Positions 25,417 through 37,476 of a stretch of DNA of 64,000 nucleotides are shown one piece after another (the stretch's first letter is position 1; every line of letters begins with the position of its first letter). The stretch is from Arenicola marina (taxonomy: Eukaryota; Annelida; Polychaeta; Arenicolidae), in assembly GCA_964019135.1 (NCBI GenBank), contig OZ025250.1, positions 45,601,174-45,665,173 of the forward strand, read 5' to 3'. The position numbers were made by a program, and so were the translations under genes. Below the pieces are notes generated by a model, which saw only the letters and a program-made list of their open reading frames with translations, was not told the DNA's origin and ran no database searches.

Positions 25417-26426
25417 GTGAGTCAAATGCTAGTTAAGATTGAGATTAAGTTAATTAAATATGGTAACGTGCACACATGTATCGTAAGCAAAGTAATTATG
25501 TCGAATTTTAACGTTGTCACTGTTGAAATGTAGCCATAACTGCAGAATTAATCACAGGGTTGGCGGTTTCGGCTGCCTGAGCAGAGGAAGCGAGGGGAGG
25601 GGGGGGGGACGTGCGCCGTGCGGGGGGGATGGGTTGCGAGAGGGTTACCCGTGATCGAGAAAGGGAGTGAAGAGGTTCGTCTCTTTAGATGGGAAAATTG
25701 ATTTACTTTTGCAAGGGGGGAAGGGGGGGGGGGTGTGCATTTGCATGTGGCGGGTATGCATAGGTTGATAGAGTGATATATACCCTCGAGGGGAGTCAAG
25801 ATGTGCCTATTTAGGAGGGCAATAGATTTAATATTAAATAAATTGAACCAAAAAACTTCGGTCTAGATATGATAAATGTATTTCAATTATTTTTAGTTAA
25901 TTTATTTTACAAAGAAGGGAAAAGTTGTTTTTCAGCTAAGAAATATACAACAATTTTCAAGCTTCAAGGAAGCAATTATACTGCCTGCAATTGTGAAACT
26001 GATCAAACAAGTCTATAGTCTGCAATAAGTCGCATAGGAGATATGTGTATGCCAGCCTGAGTTATTTAAATATTGTAAGTGATTGCCGTTGTTGAATAGT
26101 GAAGTTCATGTCCAGTCAACGGACTTGCAATTATTGAGTTAATTAAAGAATTGAAACATTTCTAATTATAAATTAGTTGTAACTTTTGAAATGTAGCACT
26201 ATGTCATAAACTTGATTACCAGTTTACTCCATTTGTAATGTCAGTTTCTTAAACTCAGCAGTGACTGTTGAGTTGAGTTGAGCTCAAATCGGTCGATGGT
26301 GAGATCGTTCTGGGAGTGGCCATATGCTCAGCGGCCGCTAATGATTAGCTCAGTGCGGTCGATGGTGCGTTTATCATGGGAGTGGCCATCGGTATAAGTA
26401 CTGCATCCACATCGGAGTGGACAGAC
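25417..26426. other. Noncoding stretch with G-runs and a short duplication
   Basis: Holds several G-runs of up to about 12 (25597-25632, 25716-25732) and AT-rich DNA to 26260. At 26290-26390 a segment of about 68 bp is repeated once (CGGTCGATGGTG ... GGGAGTGGCCAT in both copies). It lies directly before the LTR-like repeat, so it may belong to the lost 5' part of that element. No gene is seen. Confidence 0.5.
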
Positions 26427-26927
26427 TACCTCAGGACAGGCGACGACAGAACATCCGATGTCGTCAAGACGATCCCTACGAGCGCTTCGGAGTTTAGAGC
26501 GCTAGGCTGCTACGTCTTTGTAGCTTCTGGACTTTGCCGTTTCCTGTGGGCATTCCAGATCGTGGTAGCGCTATCACCAGTTGACTCTATCACCGCGCCG
26601 CCTGGAGACGCCCCTTTGTAGTGGGGTGGTATCTCCGTTCGTCGATGATGACAGTGCCGCGACAGTCCACCAACAGCTATCTAGAAGGTCGACAGCAGTT
26701 TTCCTGTTTCCGGTCGGCGTCGGCATAACTGGAGTCTGTGATCCACCCGGACACATCACGGCTGCCCAGAAGCAGTCAGGAGAGTGACTATGACTTTGCC
26801 CCAAACCATGCTAACCGTGCAAATATAACACCCTATTGTATCTAAGGTATACATTGCCAATATTAGGTCATATTAAACATTATTATTATTAATGAGCATT
26901 GAGACCTTTTTTGTTCACGTCGTGACA
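26427..26927 (+). repeat. 5' long terminal repeat, apparently truncated
   Basis: This 501-bp segment recurs at 27858-28358 with no difference noticed. It ends in ACA and is followed 5 bp later by a primer-binding site, as LTRs are. It starts TACCTCAGG rather than TG, and sequence upstream of the two copies differs, so the outer few bases or more of the LTR may be lost. ORFs inside it are the same in both copies and are not believed to be genes. Confidence 0.75.
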
Positions 26928-26932
26928 ATTTC

Positions 26933-26950
26933 TGGAGGTTCCGCCGAGAT
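26933..26950 (+). promoter_or_regulatory. Primer-binding site matching tRNA-Gln
   Basis: TGGAGGTTCCGCCGAGAT lies 5 bp after the 5' repeat. Its complement matches the conserved 3' end of animal tRNA-Gln, including CCA, with one mismatch as recalled from known tRNA-Gln sequences. Such a site primes minus-strand DNA synthesis in LTR elements. Confidence 0.7.
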
Positions 26951-27857
26951 TGTGTTAAATTGTACGCGACGTGTTGAGTAAAGCGAATGTCTAATGAAAC
27001 TTACACGCTTGCTTGTAGATTTCAGTAGTTGCACTCTCAGCTGGAATGTGCTCCTGGCCTAACCCGACTTGGCGTGGATATTCAAGCAAGGACTGCGAGG
27101 CCAGTAAAGGTAGGCCGTTTCATTACGAGTTGTTTGTCGCCTGGTTATGTGATCCCGCCCCCTTTTGTGCTGTTTTCTTTACATAATGACGTAGCGTCGT
27201 TGAGGGTTGTCTGTGTCGTTATTAGCCAGTTACTGGTTATGTTAGTGGGTAGTCTCGGTGGAGCCATCGCTGTCGTTTGCTCCATGTGTTGAGTGTGTGC
27301 TATTGGTGCTGAGTGGGTTGCGGATCCGTGTTTTCTGAAACAGAGCGCCATAGCGGTAGTGGTTTGACCCCAATTTGGGTGGATACCAGTATTTTACAGG
27401 CATACATGTAAAATTGACACTCAACGGTCCATAGGTGTGTACGTCTGTTATTTGTGACGGATGTAGCTAATCTTTGTATAGGTTAGCGTAGCCCTAGTGG
27501 ACGTGCACGGGGTTTTGGGTTGCCCAGACCCGTGAATTTGGCCAGCGTTTACAAAAGCTGGGTGGACGTAATCGGAAATCCCCTAGGTGCGATACAGCAA
27601 GATGCTGTGTGTAGGTGGTTGCTAACTAGGGTAGATGTGAGCTCTAGTGTTTGCGTTCACGGTACTTCGGTACGAGAGGTAGGCCGCCGTGGTCGGTCCT
27701 GCCGAATCCCCATTGGGGCAGTGTGTTCCCTTGCCACGGGAATTATACAGGTGAAGGCGAGGTTCTCAGTCGTTATATAAGGAGGTTCGTAGGCAATCAA
27801 GCCATTTGTGGTTACCTAACTGCCCGGTGCCTAGTCCTATTATATCATGGCAGGAGT
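26951..27857. other. Internal region of the short LTR element
   Basis: About 900 bp with no recognised protein motif on either strand. Short ORFs of up to about 130 codons are present; the longest runs into the 3' LTR and is not credible as a gene. Confidence 0.5.
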
Positions 27858-28358
27858 TACCTCAGGACAGGCGACGACAGAACATCCGATGTCGTCAAGA
27901 CGATCCCTACGAGCGCTTCGGAGTTTAGAGCGCTAGGCTGCTACGTCTTTGTAGCTTCTGGACTTTGCCGTTTCCTGTGGGCATTCCAGATCGTGGTAGC
28001 GCTATCACCAGTTGACTCTATCACCGCGCCGCCTGGAGACGCCCCTTTGTAGTGGGGTGGTATCTCCGTTCGTCGATGATGACAGTGCCGCGACAGTCCA
28101 CCAACAGCTATCTAGAAGGTCGACAGCAGTTTTCCTGTTTCCGGTCGGCGTCGGCATAACTGGAGTCTGTGATCCACCCGGACACATCACGGCTGCCCAG
28201 AAGCAGTCAGGAGAGTGACTATGACTTTGCCCCAAACCATGCTAACCGTGCAAATATAACACCCTATTGTATCTAAGGTATACATTGCCAATATTAGGTC
28301 ATATTAAACATTATTATTATTAATGAGCATTGAGACCTTTTTTGTTCACGTCGTGACA
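27858..28358 (+). repeat. 3' long terminal repeat
   Basis: This is the second copy of 26427-26927 (offset 1,431 bp), ending in CGTGACA before unrelated sequence. Confidence 0.75.
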
Positions 28359-28496
28359 CACTACTAATTGGTATGTGAAATATCCTAGATTAATGGAATA
28401 TTTTGTAATACCAGTATTCATAATAAAGTGGCTGGAAAGCAGAAAATCATAATCTTTTGCTCTATTAATACTCTTTGAACTTCTAACTCTCATCCC

Positions 28497-28566
28497 AATC
28501 CATGACCGCTAATCCCTGACCCCTAATGCTCAATCCCTGAGACCTAATGCCTAATCCCTGACCCCT
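28497..28566. repeat. Heptamer repeat block, inverted orientation
   Basis: Repeats of CTAATCCCTGACCCCTAATG type. It is the reverse complement of the larger array that follows at 28737-29330, so the two form long imperfect inverted arms. Confidence 0.75.
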
Positions 28567-28736
28567 AACACGGTGAATTTAAAGTCATTTATAAGTTCTG
28601 CAGGACTGGTAATATTTGCATTTATGTATTGTGTTTGTATGTCTGTAAAAAATATCTATCTACCTAACGCTTAATCACCGCGCCTAACAATTATCTGGGG
28701 AGTGAAACGGCGATGATGGACCCGGGGGAATCATAA

Positions 28737-29330
28737 GGCCCCCACAGACGTAGGGGTCAGGGATTGGGGATTTGGGGTCAGCGATTGGGGATTATGGGTC
28801 AGGCATTTGGGATTAGGCGACAGGGATTGAGGATCAGTGGTCAGCTATTAGAGAATAGGGCTCACTGTTTAGGAGTTAGGATTGGGGATTAGGGGTCAGG
28901 GATTGGGATGAGAGTTAGGAGTAAGGGCCTATGGATAGGGCCTATGGCCTAAGGATACATATTCGGTTTAAAGTGTCCCTCATAGCCGTTCCCCGCCACA
29001 GATTGTTAGGGTCGGGGATTAAGGGTCAGGGGTCAGAGATTGGGGATGTGGGTCAGCGATTGTGGATGTGGGTCAAGGATTTGATTAGGGGTCAGGAATT
29101 GAGGATTACGCCTCAGATATTAATGGTTAAAGCTCAGGGATTAGGAGTCAGTGATTGGGAATTAGGGGTCAGGGATTAGGGGTCAGGGATTGGGAATTAG
29201 GGGTCAGTGCTTGGGAATTAGGGGTCAGGGATCGGGAATTAGGGGTCAGGGATTAGGGGTCAGTGCTTAGGAATTAGGGGTCAGGGATTAGGAGTCAGTG
29301 ATTGGGAATTAGGGGTCAGGGATTCAGATG
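28737..29330. repeat. Heptamer-based array (ATTAGGG / GTCAGGG / ATTGGGA)
   Basis: Units of 14 and 21 bp are assembled from three heptamers, best seen at 29155-29330 where ATTAGGGGTCAGGG alternates with ATTAGGGGTCAGGGATTGGGA. The first heptamer contains the TTAGGG telomere-like string, but the array as a whole is not a telomere repeat. It degrades toward 28740. Confidence 0.85.
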
Positions 29331-29614
29331 AGGGTAGGAGTTACGCATGCACAGCTTTGGCGCCAAAATTTCGAAATCCTCGGGATGCACGGCCCAGACA
29401 TATCAATCAAGCATAATTGTATACTACTGCCACCCCCCAACCCCACCGGGGGTCCGACATTGTTGCATTTCAGTGCAAGGGTCTATAAGGCACAGTCAAT
29501 CAGTGCGGGTTGGGGGGACAGGCAAGTGAGAGTCCCAAGCCATCCTTTGCGAGGTGTCAATAGGTTCTAGTGGGCGTCGAGCTTGGAGGCTCTTTCTATA
29601 TATCTTTCCACATT
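29331..29614. other. Unique spacer
   Basis: Unique sequence between two arrays. Short ORFs without recognisable motifs; no gene is called. Confidence 0.5.
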
Positions 29615-32600
29615 GCCAGGAGTGGGTAAGAAGGGAATGGGTGTGCCAGGAAAGGATTGCAGGGAATGACAAAGCCAGGACTGGGTAAGAAGGGAATGGG
29701 AGTGCCAGGAGAGGATTGCAGGGAATAACTAAGCCAGGAGTGGGTAAGAAGGGAATTTGAGTGCCAGGAGAGGATTGCAGGGAATAACATTGCCAAAAGT
29801 GGGTAAGAAGGGAATGGAAGTGCCAGTAGAGGACTGCAGTGAATAACATTGCCAAGAGTGGGTAAGAAGGGAATGGGAGTGCCAGGACAGGATTGCAGGG
29901 AATAACATTGCCGGCGGTGGGTAAGAAAGGAATGGGAGTGCCAGGAGAGGATTGCAGGGCATAACATTGCCAAGAGTGGGTAAGAAGGAAATGGAAGGGC
30001 CAGGCGATGATTGCATGGAATAACATTACCAGGAGTGGGTAAGAAGGAAATGGGAGTGCCAGGACATGATTGCAGTATATAACATTGCCAGCGGTGGGTA
30101 AGAAAGGAATGGGAGTGCCAGGAGAGGATTGCAGGGAATAAGAGTGCTAGGAGTGGTTAAGTAGGGAATGGTAGAGCCAGTAGAGAATTGCAGGGAATAA
30201 CATTGCCAGGAGTGGGCATAACGGGAATGGGAGTGCGAGGAGAGGATTGCAGGGAATAACATTGCCAGGAGAGGGTAAGAAGGGAATGAGAGTGCCAGGA
30301 GAGGATTGCAAGGAATAACATTGTCAGGAGAGGGTGAGAAGGGAATGGGAGTGCCAGGAGAGGATTGCAGGGCATAGCATTGCAAAAAGTGGATAAGAAA
30401 AAAATGGGAGTGCCAGTAGAGGACTGCAATGAATAACATTGCCAAGAGGGAGTAAGAATGGAATGGGAGTGCCGGAGAGGATTGCAGGGAATAACATTGC
30501 CAGGCGAGGGTAAGAAGGCAATGGAAGTGCCAGGAGAGGACTGCAAGGAATAAGATTGCCAGGAGCGGGTAAGAAGGGAATGGGGGTGCAAGGAGAGTAT
30601 TGCAGGGAATAACATTGCCAAAAGTGGGTAAGAAGGAAATGGGAGTGCCAGGAGAGGATTGCAGGGCATAACATTGCCAAAAGTGGGTAAGAAGGGAATG
30701 GGAGTGCCAGTAGAGGACTGCAGTGAATAACATTGCCAAGAGTGGGTAAGAAGAGAATGGGATTGCCAGGAGAGGATTGCAGGGAATAACATTGGCAGGA
30801 GTGGGTAAAAAGGAAATGGGAGTGCCAGGAGAGGATTGCAGGGAATAACATTGCCAGGAGTGGGTAAGAAGGAAATGGAAGTGCCCGGAGAGGATTGCAT
30901 GGCATAACATTGCTAAAAGTGGGTAAGAAGGGAATGGGAGTGCCAGGGGAGGATTGCAGGGAATAACATTGGCAGGAGTGGGTAAAAAGGAAATGGGAGT
31001 GCCAGGAGAGGATTACAGGGAATAACATTGGCAGGAGTGGGTAAGAAGGAAATGGGAGTGCCAGGAGAGGATTGCAGGGCATAACATTGCCAAGAGTGGG
31101 TAAGAAGGAAATGGAAGGGCCAGGCGAGGACTGCAGGGAATAACATTGCCAGGATTGGGTAAGAAGGGAATGGGAGTGCCAGGAGAGTATTGCAAGGAAA
31201 AACATTGCCAAAAGTCGGTAAGAAGGGAATGGGAGTGCCGTGAGAGAATTGCAGAGAATAAAATTGCCAGGAGTTTATAAGAAGGAAATGAGGGTGCAAG
31301 TAGAGGATTGCAAGGAATAACATTGCCAGGAGAGGGTAAGAAGGAAATGGGAGTGCCAGGAGAGATTTGCAGGGCATAACATTGCCAAAAGTGGGTAAGA
31401 AGGGAATGGGAGTGCCAGGAGTGATTTGCAGGGCATAACATTGCCAAAAGTGGGTAAGAAGGGAATGGGAGTGCCAGGAGAGGACTGCAGTGAATAACAT
31501 TGCTAAGAGTGCGTAAGAAGGGAATGGGAGTGTCAGGAGAGGATTGCAGGGAATCGCATTGGAAGGAGTAGGTATGAAGGAAATGGGACTGCCAGGCGAG
31601 GATTGCAGCGAATAACATTGCCAGGAGTGGATAAGAAGGGAATGGGAGTGCCAGGAGAGGATTGCAGGGAATAACAGTGCCAGGAGTGGGTAAGAAGGAA
31701 ATTGGAGTGCCAGGAGAGGATTGTAGTGAATAACATTGCCAGGGGTGGGTAAGAAGGGAATGGGAGTGCCAGGAGAGTATTGTAGGAAATAACAGTGCCA
31801 GGAGTCCGTAAGAAGGAAATGGGAGTGTCAGTAGAGAATTGCCGGGAATAACAGTGCCAGGAATGGTTAAGACGGGAATGGGAGTGCGAGGAGAGGATTG
31901 CAGGAAATATCATTGCCAAGAGTGAGTAAGAAGGAAGTGGGAGTGCCAGGAGAGGATTGCAGGGAATAACATTGCCAAGAGTGGGTAAGAATTGAATGAA
32001 AGAACCAGGAGAGGATTGCAGGGAATAACATTGCCAGGAGTGCGTAAGAAGAAAATGGGATTGCCAGGAGAGGATTGAAGGGAATAACATTGCCAGGAGT
32101 GGGTATGAAGGGAATGGTAGTTCCAGAAGAGGATTGCAGGGAATAACAAAGCCAGGAGTGGGTAAGAAGGGAATAGGAATGCCAAGAGAGGATTGCAGGG
32201 AATGCCAATGCCAGGAATGGTTATAACGGGAATGAGAGTGCTAGGAGTGGGTATAGCGGGAATGATAGTGCTAGGAGTGGGTATAGCGGGAATGATAGTG
32301 CTAGGAGTGGGTATAGCGGGAATGAGAGTGCTAGGAGTGGGTATACCGAGAATGAGAGTGCCAGGAGAGGATTGCACTGAATAACATTGCCAGGAATGGG
32401 CATAACGGGAATGGGAGTGCCAGGAGAGGATTGAAGGGAATCACATTGCCAGGAGTCTGTAAGAAGGGAATGGAAGGCCCAGGAGAGAAGTGCAGGGAAT
32501 AACATTGCCAAGAGTGGGTAAGAAGGAAACGGGAGTTCCAAGAGAGGACTGCAGGGAATAACATTGCCAGAAGTGGGTACGAAGGAAATGGGAGTGCCAG

Positions 32601-32700
32601 GAGAGGTTTGCTTGGAATATCATTGCCAGGAGTGGGTAAGAAGGCAGTGATAGTGACAGAGAGGATTGCAGGGAATACCATTGCCAGGAGAGATTAAGAA
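29615..32700. repeat. 59-bp GA-rich minisatellite array
   Basis: About 52 units of 59 bp. Each is two related halves: AGTGGGTAAGAAGGGAATGG + GAGTGCCAGG, and AGAGGATTGCAGGGAATAAC + ATTGCCAGG. Units are diverged by several percent or more. At 32220-32350 the array switches to uniform 30-bp units (GGGTATAGCGGGAATGA). ORFs of up to 295 codons on the minus strand (repeating LLALPFPSYP) follow from a stop-poor unit whose 59-bp length rotates frames; they are not genes. Confidence 0.93.
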
Positions 32701-33120
32701 AGGAACGAGCATTTCAGGTCAGCGTAAAAATGGAATGGGAGTGGCAATAGAGGAGAAGGATTCAAACAGATGGAAGGAAGTTCCACTACAGGATAAGGAA
32801 GAAAAGAGAATGCTAGGCGAGGTTACATAGGGAGTTTTATGAGGAGACTAGCCAGGAGTTGACGTGCCAGAAGGCAATAAAATGGGACTGACAGCGAGAT
32901 CGTAAGGAGGGAACGGGAGTGTGAGAAGAGAATATGGAGGGAATGAAAGAGATGTAATTAGAGAATAGGTTGTCAATGGAACTAGTAGGAGCGATTGAGC
33001 AGTGAAAAGAAGTGAAAGCACCGGGAGAGGAAAAGTAGAGAATGAGATTTCCAGCGAAGATAAGGAAAGTGCCACTAAAGAGTAAGAAGGGAATAGGAAT
33101 CCCAATGGAGGATACGGAGG
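32701..33120. repeat. Decayed GA-rich minisatellite tail
   Basis: Heavily diverged continuation of the preceding array, with scattered GAATGGGAGTG and AGAGGATAAGGA fragments. No gene is seen. Confidence 0.6.
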
Positions 33121-34115
33121 ACATAGCATTATGACAAAGGGATGGCAAATCCATCGTCAAGCTTTTACAAACGAAATACCAGTCGGTCACCAACATCACC
33201 GTATTTGTCACGGTCAACAAAACGCCACTTCGAGAATCTACCAACATCATCGCAAAAGCTGTCGATGCAGCGATGGTGCTGTGGGACAAGAAACTCGCTA
33301 TGGATAAAACGGATAAGAGCGCTTAGTTGCCATCGTACATGGGGCAGCTGTCCCATTGACTGAATAAGATTAGTGGGGCAACTGCTGCTCACTTGAACTG
33401 AGTGAAATTTCTTGCCAAGAAATTGTACCAAGAATCTTGGCATTATCAGTCTTGACATCTAGGATGGCAATGTGGACATGCCCTTAACCTAAGTAGTCGC
33501 ATGTTTACTCACTCAACTAAAATAAATTATGTCTCAGTAGGCTGCAAAACCCTGATATGGTATATATGCTATACATACATGAATATTTGTTAGTCGGTTA
33601 CCAATTGCGTTCTGCAGTTGTGTGTGTTTGTATATACGTTAACCATACTGGTGTCACCTTTAAATCAGAACTTTTGCCGCAAGACAAGTTACAGTTCTAT
33701 AATAAGTACCAAGGAACTGAGAATCGGAATTAAAGCAATATATTTCGTAATTTTTTGTATTACCAACCTCATCTCCATGTCAAATAAGTACATTCTGTCT
33801 TGAATTTAAATCCTGAAAGCCTGCGGGCTATCACGAGAGAAGCATTTTGGTCAACGGAGCAGAAGTTGGTGGCCGGCTGTATATCCCTGCGCGCCTGTTC
33901 GCACTTCGCTAGCCTATTTTGTGCGTACTGTCGACCGCGGCTCGCCATCACGTCCGCGAGTTTTATGTATAAATGTTTGTTTTACAGACTCGAAGAGATA
34001 TAAAGCATAGGCATCACAAATTTTGGGATACTTTGTCTTGATTCTAAAATGTAAAAATCTACGTTGGCGCATGCAAGTATATTGCTTTAATATAAACACT
34101 CTTTGCACCTATGTC
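33121..34115. other. Unique region upstream of the LINE
   Basis: From about 33144 to 33330 the plus strand has an open stretch that reads like protein (KLLQTKYQSVTNITVFVTVN and onward for about 60 codons, ending at a stop near 33325), but no family is recognised. The rest is AT-rich with no gene seen; part of 33640-34115 may be 5' untranslated sequence of the LINE that follows. Confidence 0.4.
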
Positions 34116-36680
34116 AAATATGTCCCGTGGTAATATCAAGGATTTCAGTCTATGTCACTTTAACGCATGGAGTCTTCTCAGTGACCGCACTGGAGCCCTG
34201 CACCTCTCGATGAACAGTGTACGAAACTAGATGAAATATTCCAGTCCTATGTATTGGATCACGACTTCAATGCTATTGGCGTGTCCGAAACCTGGCTAAA
34301 TGGGGATATTGTTAACGAGCTAATTGAACTGCCTAATGTTCAGGTCCACAGACACGACAAAGTGACGCGTGGGCGTGGTGTTCTGGTTTACGTGAAGGAC
34401 GAGTTAGTCTCGGTTCGACGTCACGACTGGGAAGATATGATTACTGAAAGTGTATGGCTCGAGATTAAAGTGAACGACAAACGAGTTTTAATGGCGAACT
34501 ATTACAGACCTCCCGGTACAAGCTCTTCAAAATTACTTAAATCTGGCATTTCCTGAACATCCCTCTGCTATATTATTCCTTGGGGACTTTAACGACAGGT
34601 GCTACCTTTGGAAATATGACCACAGGTCTACTAAAAGCGATCTAAAAAATGACTTCATTGATATGGTTAATGGTACTTGCTCTCCCAACTTATATTCGAG
34701 CCAATAGAGTATGTAGGCGACCTAGGCTATATTCTAGATCTTATCATTACAGACGCCCCCCGCATACGTAATTGAGGCTGGCGTTCTACCGCCACCTTGT
34801 GCTTTGGATCACTGTGCGGTTTACTCGAAATTAAAACTGACTTATATGAAAGGCCGTCCGTTTAGGCGCAAAATCTACCGTTATGCCTCGGCGGATCTCG
34901 TCGGACTGAATGGGCGGATCTCGTCGGACTGAATGCAGCCCTAACGCACGCACCGTGGCATGTCGGAACTGACTTGCTTGACAATGTGAACGATGCCGAA
35001 AATTATTTACGTCGTGTTTTAATGAAACAGTTGATACCTATGTTCCAAACCACGTCATAACTGTGAGACCTAGAGACAAGGAGTGGATGACTGGAACTAT
35101 AACAAGATTAATCAGATAACGCTACCGTCTGTGGAAGCGCTATGCTCAAACTAAGAGAGGAGACCATTATGATATATTTAAACTTGTGTTAGAACCGAAG
35201 TCAAGTTTGCTATAAAAGTACGAAAGGACAAATTATACGCAGCACTTGCCCAACGGCTGAGTGATCCTTTTGTACCATAAATTGTTTCAAGATAACTAAA
35301 CGCTTTTATGGTGAAAAGATGAAGTTGAGCGTTCCTACAATGATTGAGGGAAATGTTTCAGAGTTCTTCCTGGTTGCTTGCAACCGCGGGTGTGCCAGAA
35401 GGCTCAATGCTTGGCCCACTCGTATTTCTTATATTTATTAATGACATTGTCGATGATTTAGAGACGAATCCATTTATGTTTGCTGACGACACGGCAATAC
35501 TGGGAATTACTGGAAAGATTAACAGAGATCTCGAAAAACTGGCTTCTTGGTCAAAACAATGGGGGATCACGTTTAACCCTCATAAAATGGGTATTTAATA
35601 TTTAGTAAAAAGTCACGAGCGGTCGACTACCCGCCTTTATATTTAGATGGTGTACCTCTCGCAAACCATTGCCACGTGGGTTTGACATTAACTCAGAACC
35701 TGACCTGGGAAAACCATGTTACGAATATCACTTCCAAGGCTATGCATTCTGCGAACCTGTTGAGAAGAATGAGTAGGAAAATCGATCGCAAATCTGAATT
35801 AAATATTGATTATATGTTTATTGGACCCCGCTTGGAATATGCATCTGTTGGCTATGACTCACTTATGACTCAGTCATAGTCAGATCCAGTCACTGGAGCG
35901 AGTCCAGAGACAATGCTTGCTCAGTAGTACAGGTGCCTATAACAAAACAAAGCATTCGGCATTGCTCGCCGAGGCTGGTGAAGTGTCACTACAGATACGA
36001 AGAAAATACTTTAAACTCACTTACTTCCACAGGATTAGAACGGGTAAAGCGCCCCCTTATTTGGTACAACTCTGTCCGCAATTAGTCGGGGAAATTGTTG
36101 ATTATAATCTGCGCAATACGGGTGACATTGGAAATTTCAAATGCAGAACTGTGTCATTTAAAAGATCATTCTTCCCGTCAGTTATATATCAATGCAATCG
36201 GCTCCCTCGTGGTTCTGAGTTGCTGTCTCTCGGTGTATTTAAAGCCAGCTTGAAGACCTCTATGATTCTCGCTAAACCACGGAATAACAATAGTGGTATT
36301 GGCAAGGGTGCAACCAACCATGCACGGCTGCGCATGGGGCTAAGCGCTTTAAATTCTCATCGCAAACAGTATAAGTTTATCCAAGACTCGTCATGCCCCC
36401 GCTGTTTATTTAAAAATGAAAATATTACACACTTATTTTTTCCACTGTCCAAGCTGCAACGTTGAGAGAATTACCTTGCTACAAAATGTATCGCGGTTTT
36501 CCATGCAAACTGACTCTAAATTTATTTTGGAACACGCCCTGCTTTATGGGTCCCCTGATCTCTCTTTCTCCGACAACAACAAAATTATTTGGTTTTATAC
36601 AAGACTATATTGTAGCATGTAATAGGTCTAATAGGGGAACTCCAGAAAAGTAATGATTTTTAAATTAAAAAAAAAAAATT
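34116..36680 (+). pseudogene. Broken LINE (APE endonuclease plus reverse transcriptase), with poly(A)
   Basis: Fragments in order along the plus strand match a CR1/Jockey-like LINE ORF2. The endonuclease gives FSLCHFNAWSLL, GVSETWL, GRGVLVYVKDE, ANYYRPPG and LGDFND (34140-34595). Linker motifs are ILDLIITDA-like and LDHCAVYSKLK near 34730-34840. RT gives GVPEGSMLGPLVFLIFINDI and the catalytic FADDT (35388-35490), then LTLTQNLTWENHV (35679). The C-terminal part (35917-36465) gives RMGLSALNSHRKQY and a CPRC motif. Stops and frameshifts separate most blocks, and the first part of RT before GVPEGS is missing near 35340. The 3' end is an A-run at 36667-36679. It is not functional. Confidence 0.85.
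34889..34934. repeat. 23-bp tandem duplication within the LINE
   Basis: GCGGATCTCGTCGGACTGAA plus TG and a spacer G appears twice in a row. It adds a frame change to the already broken LINE. Confidence 0.85.
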
Positions 36681-37476
36681 GATACCATCCTCCGTTTAAA
36701 AATATAGGCGAGTCAAAATGTAAGCAGCTTGACATCGTCTTCCCGGTTAAACTGAACCATAACACTGTCGAGATACCAGCACTAAGCCATGTAAAAGTGT
36801 GACATTGCCAATAGCTTAATGTTATAATGTATATTTTAATGTATATGAAAGTTCACTTTGACTTGTCATAGCATATGCACGACTACTGGTGCTCCGCCAA
36901 TCGCGGGAGTACAATTATCTGTTACCAGCCTAGTATGCTGCGAGCAGCTCCAGGCCGGTTGCCAGCCTAGCACACAAGGGGATGATTAACTAACCTGTGG
37001 ACCAATCTGAGTCTATTGGTCTGGAAATATTGCATAGATGCATTCAAATAAATGAATAGTGACTTACCAGCGGGTTTCAAATGAGGTGTCTCTCCCTGCT
37101 TCTCTCTGTCAGGTATTGACGTTTACGCTTCGGGTTTACAAATGAGTCTACGTGGTCATCGCATATAGCATTATAGGCGGCGGCTAGAGCTTTCCTCGTT
37201 CGTGGGGTGGTTTTGTGGAAATAGGTTAACTGCTCATGCAAATGACACAAGAATATGCTTACGGTGTGCTGGCAGCCTGATGGAAAATTCCTACGGGGGT
37301 CTTTTTGTAAATAATGTCGAGGGTCCAAGCACAGGCGCCTCAATCGTGGGTGGGTGGGGCGGGAGGGCGGGAGGGAGGGGGGGGGGGCGGCTACACCCTA
37401 GCCTGAAAACAAGGCGTTACTGTCGTTAGACAGTTTATAGTGGACGACAAGTAACGTCTGAACTCATCGCACTTAT
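36681..37476. other. Unique region
   Basis: No gene is recognised. A G-run of about 12 lies near 37376-37388 within GGGAGGGCGGGAGGGAGGGG, a possible G-quadruplex. Short ORFs have no motifs. Confidence 0.5.

Larger units (their letters stand above)
26427..28358 (+). mobile_element. Short nonautonomous LTR retroelement (TRIM/LARD-like)
   Basis: Two identical 501-bp direct repeats flank about 930 bp of internal DNA that starts with a primer-binding site for tRNA-Gln. The internal part holds no gag, protease, RT or integrase motif, so any movement would depend on proteins supplied by another element. Identity of the repeats suggests recent insertion or gene conversion. No target-site duplication is seen (CAGAC before, CACTA after), and no polypurine tract is evident before the 3' repeat. 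An element with a deleted interior is an alternative. Confidence 0.6.

Noticed and set aside
28737-29330. Interstitial telomere
   Set aside because: TTAGGG occurs in the heptamers but not as a pure tandem hexamer, so it is a telomere-like minisatellite only.
29496-32681. Several 200-295-codon minus-strand ORFs repeating LLALPFPSYP
   Set aside because: They rotate frames with the 59-bp period and have no start or domain support.
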